Part shown: one piece after another, positions 16,450 to 24,324 of the stretch
How the letters are laid out: each line of letters opens with the position of its first letter
Position numbering within the stretch: the stretch's first letter is position 1
Source: Methylobacter sp.
Lineage (GTDB): Bacteria; Pseudomonadota; Gammaproteobacteria; Methylococcales; Methylomonadaceae
Reading direction: 5' to 3'
Assembly (NCBI GenBank): GCA_004299305.1
Contig: SCPZ01000110.1
Coordinates: 1 to 33,605, forward strand
DNA length: 33,605 nucleotides
Position numbers and translations under genes: made by a program
Notes under the pieces: generated by a model
The model's input: the letters and a program-made list of their open reading frames with translations, nothing else
Databases searched by the model: none
What the model was told of the DNA's origin: nothing

Positions 16450-17193
16450 ATGCCTGCTGATTTTAAATTATCCTGCGTATTATTCGATCTTGACGGCACC
16501 CTGGTAGATACCGCGCCGGATTTGATCTCATGCTTGAACCGGGCGCTAACCATTCATGGCTTTGATGTTGTTGCGCCTGAAACTATCAAACCGTTTATTT
16601 CTTACGGCGCTGCGGCCATGATTAACGCAAGCCAGCCGCTGTGTAACGATCAGTTAAAGGCGGAGATTCTGGAAACCATGCTCACTCACTACCAAAACAA
16701 TATTGCCGAACATTCGGTTTTTTTTCCGGGTATAACCGATATATTGGTCGCGATTGAAGCCCAAGGCCTGAAATGGGGCGTGGTCACCAATAAACGCGAG
16801 CGCTTCACCAACCCGCTGATGGCGGCGTTAAAGCTGACGGATCGCGCCGCCTGTATCGTCAGCGGCGATACCACCGCCAACCCCAAGCCTCACCCTGAAC
16901 CGATGCTGGCGGCGTGCAAGCAGGCGAATGTCAATCCGCAAGAATGCGTATACATCGGCGACGCCCTGCATGACATTATCGCCGGAAAAAATGCGCAGAT
17001 GAAAACACTGGCCGCAGTTTACGGCTACGTTAAGCCCGGCGATGCCCCGGAAACTTGGGGCGCGGATGCGTTAATCGAATCGCCCGGACAAATTTCAACC
17101 TGGATAGCCACGGTAACTGCTCCCGGCAATTACTCTACCTCCCCCATCCATGGGGCTCTTCCATCCATGGAGTCGACACTACCATGCCGTTAA
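16450..17193 (+). CDS. gph: Phosphoglycolate phosphatase (HAD family)
   Basis: Hydrolyses 2-phosphoglycolate, made by DNA repair or by Rubisco oxygenation. The 247-residue HAD hydrolase has motif I VLFDLDGTLVDTAPDL (nucleophile Asp), the WGVVTNKRERFTNPLM motif II region, Lys in NPKPHPEP, and motif IV YIGDALHDIIAGKNA. Conserved sequence ends near IESPGQISTWI. The last ~25 residues (APGNYSTSPIHGALPSMEST) are encoded by repeat sequence with two CATCCATGG palindromes and are not expected in the family, so the original stop was probably displaced by a repeat insertion. The end overlaps the start of yciK by 10 bases. Confidence 0.93.
   Translation: MPADFKLSCVLFDLDGTLVDTAPDLISCLNRALTIHGFDVVAPETIKPFISYGAAAMINASQPLCNDQLKAEILETMLTHYQNNIAEHSVFFPGITDILVAIEAQGLKWGVVTNKRERFTNPLMAALKLTDRAACIVSGDTTANPKPHPEPMLAACKQANVNPQECVYIGDALHDIIAGKNAQMKTLAAVYGYVKPGDAPETWGADALIESPGQISTWIATVTAPGNYSTSPIHGALPSMESTLPCR
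17121..17172. repeat. CATCCATGG palindrome pair at the gph-yciK junction
   Basis: CCCCAT-CC-ATGGGG (17142-17155) and TCCAT-CC-ATGGA (17160-17171) lie in tandem, preceded by TTACTCTACCTCC, which resembles the TTGCTCTACCTCC segment at 12720. The block encodes the tail of gph and the spacer carrying the yciK ribosome site (GGAG, 17169-17172). Confidence 0.6.
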
Positions 17194-17912
17194 CCAATCA
17201 AGTCATCTTAATTACCGGCGCCGGCGGCGGTCTTGGCAGCACCGCTGCCTTGGCATTAGCCACACACGGTGCGCATATCATTTTACTGGATAAAAATATT
17301 GCCAAACTGGAAGCCGTTTACGATGCGATTTTGACAGTCAAAGCGCCGGAGCCGATCATTTATCCGTTCGACCTGGCTGGCGCCAATGAAAACGAGTACC
17401 AGGACTTGGCCGATAAAATTGATGAAAAATACGGCTCCCTGCAAGGCATTTTGCATTCGGCGGTAGAGTTCAGCGCCTTTTCTCCGATCGCGGCGCACAA
17501 AACCAAAGACTGGGGCCATACCTTAAATGTCAACCTGAACGCGCCTTTTCTATTGTGCCGGGTTTTATTGCCGGTACTGCAAAAGAGCGAATATGCCTCC
17601 ATCGTGTTCACCTCCGACTCCTCCGCCAGAAAGACGCCCGCTTACTCGGGCGCTTACGGCGTTTCCAAAATAGCCATGGAGGGCTTAGCCAATATCCTGG
17701 CCGAAGAACATGAGTCCTTCGGAAAAATTCGGGTCAATACCCTGATACCGGGGCCGATAGACTCCCCGTTAAGAAAGCGCGCCTATCCGGCGGAAGATAA
17801 AAGCAAATTTCCTGCAATGAAATCACTCGCCCCCATTTATCTGTATTTATTCGGCTCAGAAAGTATAGGCATCACCGGCCAGACTATCGATGCCCGAACC
17901 TTCTACCTATAA
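17184..17912 (+). CDS. yciK: YciK-type short-chain dehydrogenase/reductase
   Basis: NAD(P)-dependent oxidoreductase of the SDR family; the physiological substrate of YciK is unknown. The 242-residue product starts at ATG 17184 (MPLTNQVILITGAGGGLG) because an SDR begins exactly here and GGAG lies upstream; the longer reading from 17055 would run through gph and repeat sequence. Visible motifs are the cofactor turn TGAGGGLG, the NLNAPFLLCR helix, the catalytic Ser region SDSSARKTPAYSGAYGVSK with Tyr-x3-Lys, and NTLIPGPIDSP. Ten bases separate it from sufT. Confidence 0.92.
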   Translation: MPLTNQVILITGAGGGLGSTAALALATHGAHIILLDKNIAKLEAVYDAILTVKAPEPIIYPFDLAGANENEYQDLADKIDEKYGSLQGILHSAVEFSAFSPIAAHKTKDWGHTLNVNLNAPFLLCRVLLPVLQKSEYASIVFTSDSSARKTPAYSGAYGVSKIAMEGLANILAEEHESFGKIRVNTLIPGPIDSPLRKRAYPAEDKSKFPAMKSLAPIYLYLFGSESIGITGQTIDARTFYL

Positions 17913-17922
17913 TTAAATTATT

Positions 17923-18471
17923 ATGTCTGAAAGAGAAGACGTTGTTTTAACCCGTGATGTCAACATTGTTACTATCCCTGACGGCAATACCGGCACTTTA
18001 AGCAAAGGCCGGATAGTCACCATTCATCAGGCCCTCGGCGATAACTATACGGTAGTCACCGAACACGGTCACATGGTACGGATTGCCGGAGCGGATGCCG
18101 ATGCGCTGGGCAAGGAAGCGCACCAGCTGCATACACTGGTATCGGAAACCGATGCAGCAGCGGTTGAAAAAAACTGCTGGGAAGTGATGAAGACGGTTTA
18201 TGACCCCGAAATCCCGGTTAACATTGTCGATCTCGGCTTGGTTTACCAATGCAAGGTAACCCCGACCGAAACCGGCCTGAATGACGTTCATGTCATGATG
18301 ACCCTAACCGCGCCAGGCTGCGGGATGGGGCCTGTCATCCAGAGCGACGTGGAAAAATGTATCCGCGCATTGCCCGGTGTCGATCATGTTAATATCGAAG
18401 TGGTGCTTGACCCGCCTTGGTCGCGGGACATGATGTCGGAAGTGGCGCAACTGCAATTAGGCTTGTATTAA
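17923..18471 (+). CDS. sufT: SufT-like Fe-S cluster assembly factor (DUF59/MIP18 domain)
   Basis: Auxiliary protein for maturation of Fe-S proteins. The 182-residue product combines an N-terminal ~75-residue segment (LTRDVNIVTIPDGNTGTLSKGRIVTIHQALG...NYTVVTEHGHMVRI), typical of the SufT/long form, with a C-terminal MIP18 domain: WEVMKTVYDPEIPVNIVDLGLVYQC, then MMTLTAPGCGMGPVIQSDVE and VVLDPPWSRDMMSE. The conserved cysteine in TAPGCGMG is present. It is normally found in suf operons but is here in the ubiG run, without other suf genes. Confidence 0.92.
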   Translation: MSEREDVVLTRDVNIVTIPDGNTGTLSKGRIVTIHQALGDNYTVVTEHGHMVRIAGADADALGKEAHQLHTLVSETDAAAVEKNCWEVMKTVYDPEIPVNIVDLGLVYQCKVTPTETGLNDVHVMMTLTAPGCGMGPVIQSDVEKCIRALPGVDHVNIEVVLDPPWSRDMMSEVAQLQLGLY

Positions 18472-18505
18472 AGCTGGCGCAAATTAGAGCTCAGGTGAAA
18501 ACAGG

Positions 18506-19156
18506 ATGATCACTTTTAAGGAGCTTAATCTGCAAGTCGGCATTCGCTTACAAATGGCATTGCAGCATGGTCCCAAGCAACTCATTTATTATACGGAACT
18601 GATCGGTTACGTAGATGGGGAGTTCTTGGTAATAAAGACCCCCTTTAAGCATGGGCTTTCGGTTCCAATACGGGTAGATGAGCAAGTTATCCTGCGGATA
18701 TTCTCTGGAATGAATGTTTTTATTTTGACCTGTAAGGTAAAAACTATTTTCAGGGCTCCTCATTATTTTATGCTCCTCAGTTTTCCCTCGGACATTAAAT
18801 CCATGGCGGTACGCGGCGCTATCAGGGCCAAGGTGAAGTTGCCAGTACAAGTCAATGGCCAGGCCGAAATCGGTACGATTACCGATATTAGCGTCACAGG
18901 CGCCGACATAGTTGCCGCCGGAGCGCTGGGTGAAATTAATGAAGACGTGTCAATTTCTTTCGAATTTCCTATAAAACCGACCCATCAGAACGCCCATATA
19001 GAGACCAGGGCGACGATTCGCAGTATTCAAGAGCGGCCCAGTAAGAAAGAAAACACACCAGCAAAATTTTCGCATGGGATTTCGTTTCATGAGCTTGACC
19101 TTACCAGCCAAGTGATGCTGTTAAACTTCATATATGAATCAATGAATAAATTGTGA
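18506..19156 (+). CDS. PilZ-domain c-di-GMP-binding protein (YcgR-like)
   Basis: Predicted cyclic di-GMP receptor. The 216-residue protein has an N-terminal PilZN/YcgR-N-like barrel (residues ~5-100, with GEFLVIKTPFKHGLSVPIRVDEQVILRIF) and a C-terminal PilZ domain starting with the RxxxR motif RGAIR and continuing to DISVTG (the D/NxSxxG motif), both needed for c-di-GMP binding. AGGTGA lies seven bases before the ATG. It ends the ubiG-led run. Family members act on flagellar motors, pili or exopolysaccharide synthesis; the target here cannot be told, as no such genes are in view. Confidence 0.88.
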   Translation: MITFKELNLQVGIRLQMALQHGPKQLIYYTELIGYVDGEFLVIKTPFKHGLSVPIRVDEQVILRIFSGMNVFILTCKVKTIFRAPHYFMLLSFPSDIKSMAVRGAIRAKVKLPVQVNGQAEIGTITDISVTGADIVAAGALGEINEDVSISFEFPIKPTHQNAHIETRATIRSIQERPSKKENTPAKFSHGISFHELDLTSQVMLLNFIYESMNKL

Positions 19157-19225
19157 CTTGTGTCATCTATCTTCACGTCGTACTTACATTATTTTGTGGC
19201 TTCCAATTTAAAGCGGGACGATTTT

Positions 19226-19258
19226 ACAGATAACATCCCTTAAAGGGATGTTATCTGT
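19226..19258. terminator. Perfect 15-bp-arm hairpin between convergent pilZ and norR genes
   Basis: ACAGATAACATCCCT (19226-19240) and AGGGATGTTATCTGT (19244-19258) are perfect complements around TAA; an outer GGGAC/GTCCC pair lies at 19214/19256. There is no strong T-run. Its place between convergent genes suggests a bidirectional transcription block or a mobile palindrome. Confidence 0.6.
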
Positions 19259-19342
19259 CCCTGATTAAGTTGATAGCCTATTTTGTAACTGCTCAGCCTT
19301 TTTTAAGCTTTGAAAGCGGCCAAAGCCAGCTTTGTTGTGCAT

Positions 19343-19366
19343 CACCTAAAACGCCTACTTTGGGTG
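19343..19366. repeat. Dispersed repeat C, copy 1
   Basis: CACCTAAAACGCCTACTTTG with short CACC/GGTG ends. Related copies lie at 21191-21216 and, inverted, at 33580-33605 (core GCGCCTACTTTTGG). Confidence 0.6.
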
Positions 19367-19397
19367 TCAACTCCTGCATCCACACAGGCCGCGAATA

Positions 19398-20933
19398 TCA
19401 ACTTTCAATAAGCGCCAGCCGTTTTAGCAAGCGATGAAAATTCCCCCTATCCAGCCCTAGTGCGCGTGCTGTAGCAGCCATATTGCCCTGTTGAGCTGCA
19501 AGTTGCTGACGGATGATCCGGCGCTGAAACTCATCAACTGTATTTTTAAAATCTATCGGTGCGGATGAAACCGTTTCGGTGCTGATATTCGGAGGATTCA
19601 ACGGCTCAAGCACTATATCCAAATAGGCCGTAGAAATAGTTATAAAATCAGCCTGGCGATTTTCCGGGCTTGCCGATTTTAGCGCGGCCCGGCTCAGTAA
19701 ATGCTCCAATTCTCGAATATTACCCGGCCAGTGGTAAGCCAATAACGCTTTTTTGGCGTCTTGATCCAAACGCAGTTTTTTAATACCCAGACGCTGCTGG
19801 TTTTTTTCCAAAAAAGCGCCTGCCAGCAATAAAATGTCTTTGCCCCGCTCGCGCAATGCCGGAACATGCATCGGATAAACGGCCAGACGGTGATAAAGAT
19901 CAGGGCGAAACAACCCTGCCGCAACTTCTTGTTGCAGATTGCGGTTGGTTGCAGCAATGACCCGCACATTAACTTTGATTTGTTGATCGCTGCCGACACG
20001 CTGTATCTCGCCATTTTGCAAGGTACGCAATAACTTGGCCTGAATCGAAAGCGGCAATTCGCCGATCTCATCCAGGAAAATCGTGCCGCCGTTAGCCAGC
20101 TCAAACTTGCCTGCTCTATCATTAATCGCGCCGGAAAATGCGCCTTTGCTGTGGCCGAATAATTCGCTCTCGGCAATAGTCTCAGGCAATGCCGCGCAAT
20201 TGACGTAGACCATGACTTGCTCGGCGCGATTCGATTCCAGATGAATACGCAGTGCAACCAATTCTTTACCTACCCCCGTTTCGCCCAAAATCAGGACAGC
20301 CAGTTCCGACGGGGCGACGATAGCAATTTCATTGCGTAATTTTCGTATGCATTCGCTGTCACCGATCATATCTTGCTCGGTATTTTCTTTGAATAAAGTT
20401 TGGCTCGCATATCGAACCCGCTGTTCCAAAGAGGCAATCAGCCCCGCCGCCTTGACCGTAGCGGCAGTCAGGCTGATAAAGGTGTTCAGTTGCATCGGGT
20501 CGATGTTGTCGAAACTGCCGGGAGCCAGCGAGTCCATCGTTAAAACGCCCCAGGGTTCCCCATCGATAAGCAGCGTAACACCCATGCAATCATGCACTAA
20601 TAACTGATCGTTATCGGTCTCGATGAGTCCGTCGTAGGGATCGGGCAACCCGGAATCGGCGGCAAAGCGCACCGATTGATTGGCGGCCAAAATCTGCGCC
20701 AAACGCGGATGCTCGCTGACCGCAAAACGTCGTCCCAAGGTATCTTCCGATAGGCCGTTAACCGCCAGCGGTATCAGGTAATGGTTTTCAAATTTAAGCA
20801 ATGCGGAGGCATCGCAAGGAAAAATCCGGCATAAATGTTCTAACAAGCGTTGGTAACGTTGCTCTGCCGACATGTGCGTAGACAGGTCGGCAACAATGGA
20901 AATTAACGAAGTAAAAAATAGGTTTGTCGTCAT
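19398..20933 (-). CDS. norR: NorR-type nitric-oxide-sensing sigma54 activator
   Basis: Bacterial enhancer-binding protein that senses NO at a non-haem iron in its GAF domain and activates sigma54 promoters. Start 20933 (MTTNLFFTS) gives 511 residues, close to E. coli NorR (504); a 33-residue upward extension to 21032 would overlap the predicted control region. The GAF domain has Asp98, Asp101, His114, Cys116 and Asp134 at spacing matching the iron ligands of E. coli NorR. The AAA+ domain has Walker [15 protein letters not shown] in place of the usual GAFTGA, Walker [14 protein letters not shown] and [10 protein letters not shown]. The C-terminal Fis-type helix-turn-helix is [22 protein letters not shown]. 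It is divergent from hcp, its likely target. Confidence 0.93.
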   Translation of the reverse strand: MTTNLFFTSLISIVADLSTHMSAEQRYQRLLEHLCRIFPCDASALLKFENHYLIPLAVNGLSEDTLGRRFAVSEHPRLAQILAANQSVRFAADSGLPDPYDGLIETDNDQLLVHDCMGVTLLIDGEPWGVLTMDSLAPGSFDNIDPMQLNTFISLTAATVKAAGLIASLEQRVRYASQTLFKENTEQDMIGDSECIRKLRNEIAIVAPSELAVLILGETGVGKELVALRIHLESNRAEQVMVYVNCAALPETIAESELFGHSKGAFSGAINDRAGKFELANGGTIFLDEIGELPLSIQAKLLRTLQNGEIQRVGSDQQIKVNVRVIAATNRNLQQEVAAGLFRPDLYHRLAVYPMHVPALRERGKDILLLAGAFLEKNQQRLGIKKLRLDQDAKKALLAYHWPGNIRELEHLLSRAALKSASPENRQADFITISTAYLDIVLEPLNPPNISTETVSSAPIDFKNTVDEFQRRIIRQQLAAQQGNMAATARALGLDRGNFHRLLKRLALIES

Positions 20934-20948
20934 AGTGATAACGAAGAT

Positions 20949-20984
20949 GTCAATTAAACAACTTAAAGTCGATGTCAATAGCAC
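20949..20984. promoter_or_regulatory. Two candidate NorR-binding sites
   Basis: GTCAATTAAAC (20949-20959) and GTCAATAGCAC (20974-20984) each fit the GT-N7-AC core of NorR boxes, lie in a direct repeat GATGTCAAT with 25-bp period, and sit about 75-100 bp upstream of the start expected from the sigma54-like promoter at 21026. The motif is short, so the position and repeat are the main support. Confidence 0.45.
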
Positions 20985-21025
20985 AACAGTACCTTGATTA
21001 AACCAACAAACACAAGGTTTTTCGC

Positions 21026-21042
21026 TTGGCATGGTAAGTGCT
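21026..21042 (+). promoter_or_regulatory. Candidate sigma54 (-24/-12) promoter for hcp
   Basis: TTGGCATGGTAAGTGCT has GG and GC ten bases apart and matches the TGGCAY-N-TTGCW pattern except for G in place of the first T of TTGC. It points toward hcp, 245 bases downstream. The long leader contains repeats A and C, which may have been inserted later. Confidence 0.45.
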
Positions 21043-21117
21043 CTTACCTAAGCATTGGGAGAAGCCCAATCAATTTGGCTGCATACATCGGTAAACGCCC
21101 TGCTTTGTTAAAACTTA

Positions 21118-21225
21118 GCACACGGATGACACGGATTTAGACGGATTATTTTTGTTCTCGCTTTATCCGTGTTGATCAGTTAAATCCGTGTCGCCTAGAG
21201 GCGCCTACTTTTGGCATCCGTGTGC
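21118..21225. repeat. Dispersed repeat A with repeat C nested inside
   Basis: GCACACGGATGAC and GGCATCCGTGTGC are inverted ends with one mismatch. Inside are ACACGGATTTAGACGGATT and GTTAAATCCGTGTC. A repeat C copy (21191-21216, core GCGCCTACTTTTGG) interrupts the right arm. The block lies in the 5' leader of hcp. Confidence 0.7.
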
Positions 21226-21287
21226 CATTGCTTTGCTTGCCGATTTAGTGTGTCCGATCTTTAATTTAATCTCTAGGAGAATACCTG

Positions 21288-22955
21288 ATGTTTTGTTACC
21301 AATGCGAACAAACCGATCGTTCTAATGCCGACAGCGGTTGCGCGACGGCCAAAGGCATGTGCGGCAAAGACGCCACAACGTCTGATTTGCAGGATTTGCT
21401 GATTCACGGAGTCAAGGGCATAGCCCAATACGCCAAACGAGCCCGCGCCCTGAATGCCCCGGATAATGCGGCTGACGAGTTCATGTTGTACGCCATGTTC
21501 ACCACCTTGACCAACGTGAACTTTAACGCCACCCGCTTCGTTACCCTGATACAGGAAGCCGCGCAGGTGCGTGACCGGGTCAAGGCGAGTTACATCCAGG
21601 CTGCGCTTGCCGCAGGCGCAACACCTGAACAACTCACCGGCGCCGCTGCCTGGCAACCCGCTGCCGACATGGACGGAATGCTCAAACAGGCCGCCCATGT
21701 CGGCATCAATGCCGGACTCGACCAAGTGGGCCCGGACATTATCGGCCTGCGTTCGCTGGCGCTTTATGGACTCAAAGGCGTTTGCGCCTACGCTCATCAT
21801 GCCTATGTATTAGGCAAGGAAAGCAATGCCGTTTACGCCGGGATCGAAAATGCGCTGGATTTTTTAAGCAACGATCCCACCGATGTCGAAGCGTTGCTGG
21901 CTCAGTCCATGGCCTTGGGTACATTAAACCTTGAAGTAATGGCATTATTGGATGAAGCCAATACCGGCGCTTTCGGCGCTCAACAACCGACTCAAGTCCG
22001 GGTCACCCCGATCAAAGGCAAGGCTATTCTGGTATCCGGTCATGACTTGGGCGATTTGGCCGCTTTGCTGGAGCAAACCAAAGACACCGACATTAATATT
22101 TACACGCATGGCGAGATGCTGCCCGCTCACGCTTATCCTAAGCTCAAAGCTTATCCGCATCTGGTCGGCAATTACGGCGGCGCTTGGCAGGATCAACAAA
22201 AAGAGTTTGCCGAGTTTCCGGGCGCAATTTTGATGACCTCCAACTGCATCATCGAGCCGCAACCTCAATACCGTCAGCGCATTTTTACCGCAGGCCCGGT
22301 AGGCTGGCCCGGCGTGCGTCATATCAGCGACAAGAATTTCGCGCCGTTAATCCAGGCAGCCAACGCATTGCCCGGCTTCAAGGATGACGTCGACGAAAAA
22401 GTCATCACCGTCGGTTTTGGTCGCGATGCAGTATTGGGCGTAGCCGACAAGGTCATTGATGCGGTCAAATCCGGCGCCATTCGCCACTTCTTCCTGGTCG
22501 GCGGCTGTGACGGCGCAGCGCCCGGTCGCAATTACTATAGCGATTTTGCCGAACAGGCCCCACAGGACACCGTGGTAATGACCTTGGGCTGCGCCAAATA
22601 TCGTTTTAACCAACATGACTTCGGCGACATCGGCGGCATTCCACGCCTGCTGGATTTAGGCCAATGCAACGACAGCTACTCGGCGATCAAAATTGCCACC
22701 GCGCTGGCCGGTGCGTTTGAATGCGGCGTGAACGAGCTGCCCTTGTCCCTGGTCGTATCCTGGTTTGAGCAAAAAGCCGCCGCCGTATTGCTGACCTTGC
22801 TGGCGCTGGGTATCCGCAACATTCGCCTTGGTCCCACCTTGCCCGCCTTCCTGACGCCTAACCTGATACAGGTGCTGGTGGATAAATTCGGACTACTGCC
22901 TATTACCACCGCAGAGGCAGACATCGAAGCATCGTTGACGCGCCAAGCGGCTTAA
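21288..22955 (+). CDS. hcp: Hybrid cluster protein (NO/hydroxylamine reductase)
   Basis: Reduces NO to N2O in low-NO conditions and can reduce hydroxylamine; cytoplasmic. The 555-residue protein begins MFCYQCEQ and has Cys3, Cys6, Cys18, Cys25 (C-x2-C-x11-C-x6-C), the pattern of class II Hcp that binds a [2Fe-2S] proximal cluster as in E. coli. Hybrid-cluster regions are visible further on, e.g. [39 protein letters not shown] and [19 protein letters not shown] stands about ten bases upstream of the ATG. norR is divergent and a reductase gene follows, matching a nitrosative-stress unit. In methanotrophs hydroxylamine and NO arise from ammonia co-oxidation (established knowledge); the link to this cell is inferred. 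Confidence 0.97.
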   Translation: MFCYQCEQTDRSNADSGCATAKGMCGKDATTSDLQDLLIHGVKGIAQYAKRARALNAPDNAADEFMLYAMFTTLTNVNFNATRFVTLIQEAAQVRDRVKASYIQAALAAGATPEQLTGAAAWQPAADMDGMLKQAAHVGINAGLDQVGPDIIGLRSLALYGLKGVCAYAHHAYVLGKESNAVYAGIENALDFLSNDPTDVEALLAQSMALGTLNLEVMALLDEANTGAFGAQQPTQVRVTPIKGKAILVSGHDLGDLAALLEQTKDTDINIYTHGEMLPAHAYPKLKAYPHLVGNYGGAWQDQQKEFAEFPGAILMTSNCIIEPQPQYRQRIFTAGPVGWPGVRHISDKNFAPLIQAANALPGFKDDVDEKVITVGFGRDAVLGVADKVIDAVKSGAIRHFFLVGGCDGAAPGRNYYSDFAEQAPQDTVVMTLGCAKYRFNQHDFGDIGGIPRLLDLGQCNDSYSAIKIATALAGAFECGVNELPLSLVVSWFEQKAAAVLLTLLALGIRNIRLGPTLPAFLTPNLIQVLVDKFGLLPITTAEADIEASLTRQAA

Positions 22956-22967
22956 TCCTCCCCGCGT

Positions 22968-23004
22968 TGCCGGAAATCCATAAGCTTTTCCGGCAGCATT
23001 TTTT
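22968..23004 (+). terminator. Hairpin plus T-run between hcp and its reductase gene
   Basis: TGCCGGAA (22968-22975) pairs with TTCCGGCA (22988-22995), followed by GC and a run of six T beginning at 22999. This is a good intrinsic terminator or attenuator shape, only a few bases before the reductase ribosome site (TTGGAGA). It should reduce reductase transcript relative to hcp. Confidence 0.65.
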
Positions 23005-23020
23005 GGAGACAAAACAAAAC

Positions 23021-24052
23021 ATGAACACTCACGCTATCGAACTTACCACCCGCGACGGGGAGCGACTCCGTTTCGAATGCGCTGCCGACCGGAACCTGCT
23101 GGAAGCCGCCGCCGATGCCCATATAATATTACCGGCCCAATGCGGTCAGGGTAATTGCGGAACTTGCTATGCCGATGTTAGCCATGGTGACTTTACCTTG
23201 GGCAAGCATAATGCCGCCGCGTTGCCGGACAAGGCGGGCCAGGGCGGTACATTGCTTTGTTGCACCTTTCCTCATAGCGATTTGCGCATTGACCTGCCTT
23301 TTGATCGTGACCGCATCCTGATTGGCGAAATCAAGGTCAGAAACGCCGACATCATCGCCATCGATTCCGTCGGTGAAAATACCCTGCGTTTGGAGCTGCG
23401 TCTTGCGCCGAATGAAGACGACGGCAGCACGGCAGAATTTGAACCCGGCCAGTTCATGGAGCTGGAAGTGCCGGGTCAAGACATCAAACGCGCCTATTCC
23501 CTTGCCAATATCAGCAACTGGGACGGTCGGCTGGAATTTTTGATCCGCCTGCAACCCGGCGGACTTTTCTCCACTTGGCTACGGGAACAGGCAGCTGTCG
23601 GACAGACATTGATCGTTCACGGCCCCAAAGGCGCGTTCGGCTTGTATGAAAGCGGCCTGAGACCGCGCTGGTTTGTAGCTGGCGGCACCGGTCTGGCGCC
23701 TATGCTGTCGATGTTAAGGCGAATGGCCGAGTTTCAGGAACCGCATCCGGCGCGGCTTTATTTCGGCGCAAACCGCGCCGAAGAGTTGTTTTGCCAAGCC
23801 GAGTTGAAAGCGTTGCAAGCGGAACTGCCCCAGCTTCAGGTGATTTTATGTGTCTGGAAGCCGGAAGATAACTGGCAGGGTTTTTGCGGTACGCCGGTAG
23901 ACGCCCTGGCTCAAGACTTGGCGGATGCGAGCATATTACCCGACATTTACCTGTGCGGACCGCCCGCCCTGATCGATGCCGCCGAAGCGGCGGCGCGGGC
24001 AAAAGGCGTACCTGATAATCAGGTGCTGAGCGAAAGATTCTTACCTGCTTAA
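23021..24052 (+). CDS. MmoC-like ferredoxin/FAD/NADH reductase, likely Hcp partner
   Basis: Electron-transfer flavoprotein predicted to pass NADH electrons to Hcp. Start 23021 gives 343 residues; a TTG 54 bases earlier lies in the terminator hairpin and is unlikely. An N-terminal plant-type [2Fe-2S] domain has Cys41, Cys46, Cys49 and Cys80 (or Cys81). It is followed by an FAD domain with RAYSLAN (157-163) and an NAD domain with GGTGLAPMLSMLR (221-233) and YLCGPPALIDAAEAAA. This order (ferredoxin first) is that of MmoC/BenC reductases, whereas E. coli Hcr has its ferredoxin domain at the C-terminus. Position after hcp suggests functional replacement of Hcr. A true mmoC role is unlikely as no mmo genes are here. 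Confidence 0.88.
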   Translation: MNTHAIELTTRDGERLRFECAADRNLLEAAADAHIILPAQCGQGNCGTCYADVSHGDFTLGKHNAAALPDKAGQGGTLLCCTFPHSDLRIDLPFDRDRILIGEIKVRNADIIAIDSVGENTLRLELRLAPNEDDGSTAEFEPGQFMELEVPGQDIKRAYSLANISNWDGRLEFLIRLQPGGLFSTWLREQAAVGQTLIVHGPKGAFGLYESGLRPRWFVAGGTGLAPMLSMLRRMAEFQEPHPARLYFGANRAEELFCQAELKALQAELPQLQVILCVWKPEDNWQGFCGTPVDALAQDLADASILPDIYLCGPPALIDAAEAAARAKGVPDNQVLSERFLPA

Positions 24053-24085
24053 AGATTTGGGCTTCCCGTTTAAGGCGGGACACAT

Positions 24086-24263
24086 AAAAGGCTGTAACTA
24101 TTCAGCGTATGCTAAAAATGATTAATGGAACACGGATGACACGGATAGGACGGATTTACACAGATTTTTTTCAAAATATTCTGGGGTTTTAATCGGTGAT
24201 TATCCGTCCTATCCGTGTCATCCGTGTTCTATTTCTTTTTTCTCTGAATAGTTACAAAAGGCT
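24086..24263. mobile_element. Complete MITE-like element with 8-bp target duplication
   Basis: The element is 24094-24255 (162 bp). Its ends GTAACTATTCAG (24094-24105) and CTGAATAGTTAC (24244-24255) are perfect inverted repeats. They are flanked by perfect direct repeats AAAAGGCT at 24086-24093 and 24256-24263. The interior is ACGGAT-rich repeat A, nearly identical to 1-99. No coding capacity. The GTAA ends and 8-bp duplication fit IS66-type transposition in trans (inference). Confidence 0.85.
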
Positions 24264-24324
24264 TAACCTCAGACTACCCCGGCTTAGTTGCTAGCCAGAT
24301 TTTCAAACCCGAAAACTAACCGCC

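Noticed and set aside
20934-21032. N-terminal extension of NorR by 33 residues
   Set aside because: It runs through the candidate NorR boxes; the 20933 start gives the family length and residue numbering.
21273-21800. Minus-strand frame of 175 codons opposite hcp
   Set aside because: Shadow of the hcp coding sequence; no family pattern.
22967-23020. TTG start for the Hcp reductase
   Set aside because: The codon lies at the terminator hairpin; ATG 23021 with TTGGAGA upstream gives MmoC-like length and Cys positions.
23021-24052. Soluble methane monooxygenase reductase mmoC
   Set aside because: Domain order fits, but there are no other mmo genes and the gene follows hcp, so a reductase for Hcp is the better reading.
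24094-24255. CRISPR-like array from repeated ACGGAT units
   Set aside because: Units are short, degenerate and palindromically arranged in one element with terminal inverted repeats and target duplication; no regular spacers.
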